A stretch of DNA of 54,587 nt from contig JAPEVC010000231.1 of the NCBI GenBank assembly GCA_027946555.1, positions 1-54,587 of the forward strand. Direction: 5' to 3'. The position numbers and the translations under genes are program-made. The notes beneath the pieces were generated by a model that saw only the letters and a program-made list of their open reading frames with translations, was not told the origin of the DNA and made no database searches. The number at the start of each line of letters is the position of its first letter. Positions within the stretch are counted from its first letter, which is position 1. Positions 11,601 to 19,841 of the stretch are shown piece by piece. Origin of the DNA: Gnomoniopsis sp. IMI 355080. Taxonomy: Eukaryota; Ascomycota; Sordariomycetes; Diaporthales; Gnomoniaceae.

Positions 11601-12957
11601 CTACGATGTTCTGGACGCCCGTATGACAGCCACGGGCCTCAAGTCCCGGCTGGTCTTTTCAAGGGCGATCATCCCTTGGTCAACATCGCCCTTTGTGCAA
11701 GGGAACAAGCCGGTCACAGGCTGTGAGGCTTGCTTCGCGACGAGGTTGAATCAAGCCTCTCCGGGATCCCTCCCGCGAGAGACATGGTCCCTCAACCGAA
11801 ACGCCGTGTAACCTGTCTCCTTCCCTTCCGCAAGGGGTCGCCGCATAGATGCGCCGGATAGAGGCATCGCAAGGCAGAGGATGAAGTTGACGTGTGAATC
11901 ACAACTACAGCGTCTCAAACAGTTAGACTGCAACGTATATGACGTTTCGAGAGACGCAAAGAAGGCCGCAGTCTCGAGGCCTCACTCGCATTCGCGTCCT
12001 GTACTGTAGAGGCTCCTGGAATGCACGCCGTCGTAGCCTCTCAGCCGTGCATATGTGGCCCGGGATTCCACACCGCTAGAGCAAGATCTTCCGAAAGACA
12101 CTCCGTCGCACCGGCGAGATCAAAAGCTCGTGGACTCCATATTTCGAGGCCCGGTAACGGTAGACCGGTCGTTCTGGACGGTCATGTATTCTCATAAGCA
12201 GCAGCAGCAAGCCACTATGGGCCGTAAAAGTTGTGACCATACATCTTGCCCGGTCCAAGCCGTGTTCGGCGGCAGTTTCGGCGGGAACTGCAGCTCCAAG
12301 CCGTCCCGGCTTCAATCAAGTCCGTAGCACTGCACTGCTAGCCTTGCAGGGTGTCAGCCAAAGGGGTACAATGCCTCTGTAGAGAAGAGGTGCAGCTCCA
12401 GCCGACAGCTCCAGCCCGACGCTACAAGACAGCTGACAACTAGAGCAGAGGCGATCCCGCTTCAACAGACGCACGATGCTGTGAATACGAGGATTGCTGC
12501 GTCTGCGGTGGAAGATGAGGAGGCTGGGAGGGTGCGAGGGAAGTGTGGATATATTCGTGCAACATGGCGTCAGCAAGTATTCTGTTGCGTGCCGTGCTGC
12601 CGGCGATGATGACGACGCCTTCGTTGGACCGTTGGTTGGCCGGCCGATATTTGTTGGGGTATAATACCAGAGGGACGGGACACTAGGGAATTAGTGATTA
12701 TAGTAGCGCTGACGAGACCGGCCAATGGGAGGAAGCCTCATCATCTCAATCAGGCAATTTTCTTAGGCCCTATCAAAAGGATTTGGCCTCATTCACCGTC
12801 ACCGTCAGCAACCAGGCCCGCCAGGGTTAGGGACCGGATACCGCTGATCTGACACCGCAGGTCAGTCAGCAAACTTACCGTCCGTCAATAATGGCCGCCG
12901 TCGTAGCGACTTCCAGGTGTTTTGGCAAGACCTGCAACAGTCTGAGTGATCATCGTC

Positions 12958-14860
12958 ATGGTTGGTGTGCCTCGCAGCAAGGGATGCAGTCTTTGTGTGA
13001 AGAGGAGAGTCAAGTGTGATCAAGCGCATCCAGGTAAGCGCACGACATTTTTCTGCTTATCTGCTCGATGCCTTGCTGATAATGATGGTAGCATGCGGTA
13101 ACTGCGTGAGATATGGTGCTGAATGCCCAGGTTATAACAAGAAACACAAGTTCGTGGATGGCAAGCATCTCGTGCGTGCGAGGCGAGCTATGAGCACCCA
13201 AGCTCCTGGATGCTACAACACTCAGGTCGATTTCTTGTCCCCTTCAGACTCGGACTCGGATCCGGCTGTGCCGGCGACACAGACCTTTACTGCGCTCACG
13301 AACCAGAGTGCTCTGAAGCGGTGGGCGCCCAACTTCAGCCACTATGGCGGGCAGGTCCAGACCATACCTGGCGCGCTCAAGGAGCCGTGCATCCCGTTTG
13401 TGTACAACATGATGGGTCAGCTGTTCACGATCCACCGCCGGGACGAGGTCAACTTTACTGCTCCTTGGTTTGACACTATGCTAAACTATCTCGGCACGAC
13501 GTCTGTGCTAGACTCGGCCATGTGCGCGTTCATGCTACAACTCGTGGGAAAGGCCAAACGAGATGTTTCGGATGTGAATCGAAGCCGTGATATTTATGGC
13601 CAGTCATTAGGAGCTCTTCAAAGGGCTTTGAATCATCCCGTTGCTTGGAAATCCACAGAGACACTGGCGGCTACGATTTTGTGTAGTCTCTTCGAGGTGA
13701 GCGATTGGTGAACATACCGTCCTTCAAAAGGTTCCCTCCTGGACACTGCGCTTCCGTCTGTCTATTTCCAAACTTATTGTCAGGATGGACATGAAATATG
13801 AACCGCTTACTTTCCCGTGTTCTGTTGGGTCCTCGTCCTATCACCTACTATAACTTGGTGCTAATCTGGTGGATCATCAAGATGTTCGCCGGGACTCAGG
13901 ATTCTCTGACCTGGATGTTGCACGTCTCGGGGGTTTCGCAACTCATCGAACAGCGTGGGCCCTCCTCTTTCTCAAAGGCAATCGACAGGTCTCTATTGAA
14001 ACACGCTCGTCCTATGATGGTAAGCCATGTAAACTCGGCCGTTTGACGGTCTTGACTGTATGAATGTTCACATGTGTCAGGTGACCAAGGCTATATTCGC
14101 CGGACATGATTGCTTCCTGAATCAGCCAAAGTGGAAGAGGCTTTGTCAGGACTTGAACGTGGAAACGACTGTGGATAGGCCGGGCACCTCGGGCATGTTC
14201 AAAGAGAGTGCCCCTCTCACATCAAAACGCATGAATGACCACTTCATTCTTCAAGCACAGTTGCCACCCATCATCCGTATGGGCTACAACATCCGGCAAG
14301 GACGGAATAACGGGGTCGAACCGGATCCGGAGCAGGTGGCACGGCTGAGACCGAAGGCCGAGGAGCTACGCGTGGCATTCCTCTCATGGCATGCTGATTA
14401 CGCGTCAGAAGGAGCCCTTGCAGATCCAATCGAAGTGCCGTCCGCAGACCCCACATCGCCCTACAAGACGGTACTGCAGTACCGCAATCCCTGGGAAGGC
14501 ACCTTCATTATGAGCTACTGGACCTCGTTGCTTATTCTCCAAGAGTCCCTCAATCAGTGTCATCCAGGGCCAGGTCTGCTATTCACGAACAACCAGGAGC
14601 TTGCTCACAATATTTTACGGTCTATCGAGCACGTCGGACGGGGTCTGATGGGCCCCCATAGAGTGGGATATCCTCTTAGAGTCGCCTACGATTTCGTCGA
14701 CGTGGACACGCAGGCATGGGCGTTGTCAAAAGTGTCGGGCTACAATGACACATATGCTGCTATGTCCGCGGACGTCTATCCTGCTAACCCTTTATTTGAC
14801 CTGCAGTCGAGCTCACAAGTGGAACGAGTCGAATCGCAGCCTCTTTCGTGGATTGAGTAG
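12958..14860 (+). CDS. Zn2Cys6 fungal transcription factor
   Basis: Four exons: 12958-13033, 13092-13696, 13882-14019 and 14081-14860; 1599 nt, 532 residues. The N-terminus is a complete binuclear zinc cluster with C10, C13, C20, C27, C30 and C37 (C-x2-C-x6-C-x6-C-x2-C-x6-C) and the usual basic stretch VKRRVK between the second and third Cys. The first intron (GTAAGC...GGTAG) falls between the third and fourth Cys, so splicing is needed to make the DNA-binding domain. The rest resembles the fungal-specific regulatory domain of the PF11951 type (CSLFE-MFAGT, LTWMLHVSGV, EQRGP). Intron 2 (185 nt) is the longest and least certain, but phase 0 is kept on both sides. The target is unknown. The next genes on the right encode secreted carbohydrate-related proteins, so a local regulator is possible but unproven. 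Confidence 0.88.
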
Positions 14861-16004
14861 CCAGACATGGCCTGAAAGACGCTCGTCTCGTGCTCTAGAC
14901 GGCTTACACGGCACGTCGCGGGCATCCGAACAAGGGTAAACGGTTGAACGAAAAACGCGAGAATGTCTCGGACGCGGGTACATACCTACCGCTTATTCTA
15001 GAATTTCGGCCGAAAGCTTCCCCAGGCCCAGGAACCTTTGATGAAGCCACAGATCTCTGATTACACCACGGACGTCAGCTGCCAGATAGCGGTAGGCGGC
15101 AGATATCATGAGCACCCCTCGTGTATTAGTGCCAGCCGCTGCTGTAGTTCAGGCAACACGATGGGATTGAATGTTGTGCTGAAGTCGGCTTGGAACACTG
15201 GACAACCTGTCACGACTTTTCGCAGTACTTCATCGGGGTAGTAAAGCTGTTGCGGCAGGGCCAAAGTGGAGGTCATGTGTCGAGAGAAAGTGACCACGGT
15301 TTGTGGCTCTCGGGGTGGCACGAACAAATTGACCATACTATTCGCACCGTGATATCTGCGCGGTGTTCGACGTACAGTGCATTCAAATGTAAGTTAGAAA
15401 AGAATATGTTCTTCGAAACCCGCTACTGACATCTTACAGTACAGGGCCAAGCATCTATCCAAGATATTAATATCAATCTTAGTCTCATTCTACTGAAGAT
15501 TCTACATCAACCTCTACTTGACTCTCCCTGAGCCACTTGCACCGGGCTACTTCCTCGATGGCTTATGATTCAGCCTGCATGCATGTCCCCGTGCTTCTTG
15601 TGTTTCCCTATCATGAGGCAAGATCTGTGTGTCGCACACACGGGAATCTGTATCGAGACTTGTGACATCAAACAAGGACCATCAGATATGCCGAGCGGCG
15701 ATAATCTAGCCTGAACCCTTTACACGAAGCGTCGAAGTGCTAAGAAGCTGTCCAAGTCAGTCTTGAACAGCACATGAGATCCAGAAGCGGGCCTGACGTG
15801 AGAATATGTCGTTTATACCAAAGCCTTATATATGCAAGTACTGGCCAGTCTGGACCGGACCCAATGGAGATCGTCTTCAAGATTCTTCCATTGGATTGAC
15901 TACAGCATTTGACCCGATGTCTGTTTCCAAGACTTAAACGAATCTTTGAACGACAGTCTTATGCCAAGCCTATGTTAGACATCTTCGTCGGCACTGTATC
16001 AAAC
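14861..16004. other. intergenic, promoter of the secreted Trp-rich gene
   Basis: About 1.1 kb between two plus-strand genes. It contains a TATA-like TATATATG at 15827-15834 and, on the minus strand at 15106-15336, a 76-codon frame that looks more protein-like than its neighbours but matches nothing I recognise (see findings). Confidence 0.5.
15827..15834 (+). promoter_or_regulatory. candidate TATA box of the secreted Trp-rich gene
   Basis: TATATATG lies 171 nt upstream of the chosen ATG at 16005 (138 nt upstream of the alternative in-frame ATG at 15972). Position and sequence fit a core promoter element with a leader of roughly 100 nt. This is inference from sequence only. Confidence 0.4.
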
Positions 16005-17743
16005 ATGAGGTCCAGACTCGTCCTCGGCCCCGTGGCCATGGTAGCCACAACTCTTGCGGTTCTTCAACCCCTTGTCTGGTCTTTGAGCTCTACAACCGAT
16101 TCTGACGCTTCTCAATCATCTTCGACAAGTGACGAGCCTGCTGGATTTGTCAAAGCTCAACTACCAACATCAGTCTTCACAAACAAGGCGCCCGATATCA
16201 CTCCGGCGGCCAAATCCGACGAGCTGCCTCCCGGGAATACAGCATCCTGGACCACAATGGTCACAAGCATTATTATAGATGAAGGAGGCGCAGACTCATG
16301 GTTTCCTTTTTCTTGGGGCCCATGGATGCTTCCTCCCCTTGAAGATATCACATGCTCCGTGACCTCTTCGTCGTCAATGCCCAACTGGGACTCGCCGGAT
16401 TTTCCCTGGATAATTCCACCTCGCAACCACATGCGCACCGAGACTCCCACCTATACGGCGCCAGCTTCTCTCCCACAATGGACCGAGTCAGCGCCGGGAA
16501 GCTGGGGCCTACAGCCTCGCGATGGGGTTACTTGTGTAGGCACTTCGTCTACATCAACCTTCACGCCGATCCCGATCTGGGGTGGTGGGGGCACATCGTT
16601 CTTCTGGGGTCTCCCACCTCGAGACGATCATGCCAATACCGAAGTTCCCATACCTGCAATGCCAACTACTGCGCTTTCGGATCGGTCAACAGTGTTCGTG
16701 ACGGTCCTGTCGACAGCGACGTTTGCATCAGACATGAGTGCTTTGGTTTCCCAATCAGTGGGTGAAGGCCAACGTTTTGCGATGAACAGGCAATTAGACA
16801 TTACCACGGTCACAGAAATTGATACCGATGCAATTACCAGCACGATCGTTCACGGTCAATTGTTAGAACCCAACGAGTCTCCGTCGTCATTGCCGTCGTC
16901 GACAGAGACGGAGACAGAGACGGACAGCGATGACTTACCTTCGACTACTTCACGTAAAGCGATACCGACTCTGTCAGCCACCGAAGGGCCTGATCTTGTT
17001 ACAGCATCGTCCGCCTGTGAGTATTATTTCATGCTTCTGCTTCCCTATTCCCGACAACTTCATTTTTTGATCTCGAGCTCTGTAGTGTATTTTCCAGTGT
17101 ATCTGTTATTGTCACATATGAGATTAGCTTTGAAGCGTAACCATAACCGAATCTTCAATTTACTAACAAAGAATATCAAGGGGTTGCTGGCTTGCCTCCA
17201 CCGATCCCTTTTGATTCTGTCATCTTGAAAACGTTAACTCTGGTACGTCTTTGGCCTTTTCTATACACTCCGCGAGAACCTTATAGCATGGGTTCACTAA
17301 AAGCATATCACAGGAAATACCCGATCATGGCACCAATGTTGCTGATACCTCCACGTGGTTTGGGCCATGGCCGTCCAGTACAGAGCTGCCTTTCGTTACG
17401 AGCCCCATACTCGAAACACCTACAACATTTCTTACTTTACCCAAGACCTCCGACTTGACAGCATCTATCCAGAGCTCTTCTAGTATCAATTGCAACGAGG
17501 AGTATTGTGGCGAAGATGGTACATCGTAGTAAGCACCACATTCAAGCATTGCTCATCTCCGCATCCATCCTTTGCGCTAGCAAAAGCTAGAGAGCGGACG
17601 CTGATATGTCTCGCACATGTAGCTGCTTCTACTGGGCTGGCATCACAACTATGGGCCAACACGGTCCCGAACCGGGTGAGACCCGAGTCCCTTTGGGAGG
17701 TTGCTCAGTGAGCGCAGTGCGAACTACATCTGTGATGGACTGA
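16005..17743 (+). CDS. secreted Ser/Thr- and Trp-rich protein with C-terminal four-Cys module
   Basis: Four exons: 16005-17016, 17181-17242, 17314-17528 and 17623-17743; 1410 nt, 469 residues. The start gives a good signal peptide (basic MRSR, then a hydrophobic stretch to about residue 26). An in-frame ATG at 15972 would add 11 residues. Residues about 75-215 hold degenerate repeats with the core W-(x)-L/I-(x)-P-R-(D/N), seen as FPWIIPPRN, SWGLQPRD and FFWGLPPRD. A long Ser/Thr-rich, probably O-glycosylated segment follows. Intron 1 has a perfect TACTAAC branch site at 17161. The third intron's donor (GTAAGC) splits a TAG codon. Spliced, the frame continues to a module with C418, C423, C431 and C457 and the motif YCFYWAGITT; unspliced, the protein ends at residue 429. 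There is no hydrophobic GPI-type tail. Family unknown to me; probably extracellular or wall-associated. Confidence 0.72.
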
Positions 17744-18034
17744 GATTGGCAAGTCAGCGATGATCAGTGTATTATTTTGATTGAGCCGTGGGCGTCTATT
17801 AAACGGCATGTTTTAAAATTTTGCGTCTTGTCTTCCAGTCCTTCGCTTAACTGGGGATCATTATGCAGCGTATTTGGGTTTCTCGAGGGCGGCAATACCT
17901 CTCTTGACGATAGAACATTCTAGCTTATGTACGCAGACTATCAGTTCAATATATACAGTGTACGAATCTTGCGCTATAGTTCTCATGGACTTCCCAATGC
18001 ATCGTCCCAAGCGGTTCCTTAAAAGCCTCTGGCC

Positions 18035-18981
18035 TTAAGACGCCGGTCCAGTGACGGCGGTGGTCAGCGTGCCAGACTCGATATAGACGCCGGAGAAGTA
18101 ATAGTCTTCATTCGCATCGGCGTAGCCATCCCTCGGCAGTTCCAGAACACCAAGATGCCAGTCGGCGCCGTTCGAAGACGTCGACACCGAGACCGGGGCA
18201 ACGACTTGAGTGAGAGGGTCCGAGCCAGTCGAATGCCAGAAGCCAACCGTATTGGCGGAGAAGTCCTGTATGTCCAATTAGTACCAAATACATCATCACT
18301 CTTTTTGATGTATCATCTCCATAAGACTCACAATCTCGTAAGCCACGTTATGCCACACGCCCGCGTCCCACGTTGGCACACTCCACTTGCTCTGCTGGTT
18401 GACCATCCACTGCAACTTCGGATCGCTCGTGCCCGACTCTCCAGAGATCCAGCCGTACTTCATCTCGGTAAAGTGGCTCTCAAAGAAGTTGATCTGATGC
18501 TCGCGGAACACGCTGGGTGCATTGGTGCCGTTGCGCATCATGCTGAAGTGGTAGTAGACCTTGCCTTGATTGATGGCCGCTGTTGTCTGCGGGATCAGCT
18601 CGATGCGCCGCATGGTCTGGCCATTCCAGTATGCGGTGCTGTCGAGAGTGAACTTGGCGCCTTGCTTGGACACGGTGTCGGCTGGATTCTTGTAGGCGGA
18701 CGACAGGGCGATGTACTTGTCGACCGTCTCTGAGCCGTGGATGTAGTACTGGTATGGCCCGACTTCATTGCTCCACGACCAGTCATTCAGGTCCGTGGCT
18801 GACGTGAATCTGGTCTATTATTAGGCCTTTTTGTTTGTCCAGAGCTCGAAGAGATGTGTAATTCGTCTCCTCTTCTGGAGGGAAAAGACTCTGTAACCTA
18901 CGTGTTGAAGCGACCATCCCAGAGGACGGTGGCCTCTGAAAGGGAGGCTAGGCTGGCAAGGAGAATCGAGGTGAGCTGCAT
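18035..18981 (-). CDS. secreted GH131 beta-glucanase
   Basis: Three exons read leftward: 18981-18902, 18809-18332 and 18265-18035; 789 nt, 262 residues. Signal peptide at about residues 1-17 (MQLTSILLASLASLSEA), then the GH131 beta-jelly-roll domain to the end without a CBM1. Family features visible: VLWDGRF, DWSWSNEVGPYQYYIHG, YKNPADT, QGAKFTLD, WNGQTM, REHQINFFESHF, KYGWISGE and SSNGADWHLGVLELPRDGY. E97 (in IELIPQT) and E137 (in FFESHF) line up with the Glu pair I recall as catalytic in Podospora anserina GH131A (E99/E139). GH131 enzymes cleave beta-1,3/1,4/1,6-glucans and are tied to plant biomass use. A TATA box lies about 75 nt upstream. It converges with the secreted Trp-rich gene, leaving only 291 nt between stops. 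Confidence 0.93.
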
Positions 18982-19841
18982 CGTAAAGCACGCAAAGAGG
19001 TGTATACGCGCCGAAGACAACCAAGCTCCTTGTCAGCTTGGCTGACGCCCGAGGTTTTATATATTCTGCTTTCACGAAGTGTATTTTTGGGACAATTAAT
19101 TTGCGTCGGCTCCTTAGCCTTGCATTCCCGTTTACTTCAGGCCTATATTCCGAAGTCCTGCCTTATTTGACCAAGCTTGGTGCCTCATTTGCTCGTTCTA
19201 GCACGAGAATGTAATCTCACCGTACCAAACAAGCCAATCCAGATGTTAAATAGGCGGAGACCAGCTTCCGTTCGTTTCAAGATCTGCGGTAGGGTTATTG
19301 GGTAGACAATGCCTGGGTTCCATGTTGAAGTATATTGTAGGCACATCAGCCAGACTTTAGCCGGCGATATGGCGCCAAGTTTATTGACTCGCTCCGTTGA
19401 ATCACACGTCGAGTCCACGCAACTCACTGATGAGGAAAGTACTAATCGCTGATGGGATTTTGCTAATGTACGGACCGAAATGGTTACCTTGTAAAACATC
19501 GAGACTGTCTGATTAGCGCAGTATCATATATGAAGTCGTCGCCTCGCTCGGGCGCTCAAGCGAAGCCTCCTCGACGGGTCAAGGAGGATGGCTATGCAGC
19601 TCAGAGATCCCTCGCTAGTTAAAGTGAAGACAGCAAATTTGCGTCGAGGAAGAAATCAGCCCTTTTGAAGTGGAACTTATAGGATTGTAGGTTACAGTCT
19701 TCTAAAATTGTATGTCAACATCGTTGAATGAGTCTAGCCATGATCAAAGAGACCTACCAGTATACAAGTCGCACAATCGCTAAAGACCCAGGGCCGCCTT
19801 GGAAATATATGCCAGAAAGACTATCAGGTCCCAATACCGTC
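18982..19841. other. intergenic, GH131 promoter
   Basis: About 0.86 kb between two minus-strand genes. It holds the GH131 promoter (TATA at 19055-19063) and, toward 19841, the 3' UTR of the sugar transporter. A 104-codon minus-strand frame at 19185-19499 shows no recognisable features. Confidence 0.5.
19055..19063 (-). promoter_or_regulatory. TATA box of the GH131 gene
   Basis: TATATAAAA on the minus strand, 74-82 nt upstream of the GH131 ATG at 18981. This is a textbook TATA sequence at a spacing typical of strongly inducible secreted-enzyme genes. Confidence 0.65.

Larger units (their letters stand above)
5594..12957. other. 7.4-kb region without recognisable genes
   Basis: Lies between the divergently transcribed Bni4-like gene (minus) and the Zn2Cys6 regulator (plus). 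The part from 5594 to about 7100 is pyrimidine-rich on the minus strand and probably is the promoter and long leader of the Bni4-like gene. The rest has only short frames, the longest a 226-codon frame at 8488-9168. That frame is compositionally non-protein-like and includes a short tandem DNA repeat. Several GTAC/TAC palindromes occur (8461, 9831-9854, 10658-10669). I see no transposase, tRNA or conserved protein. Confidence 0.5.
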
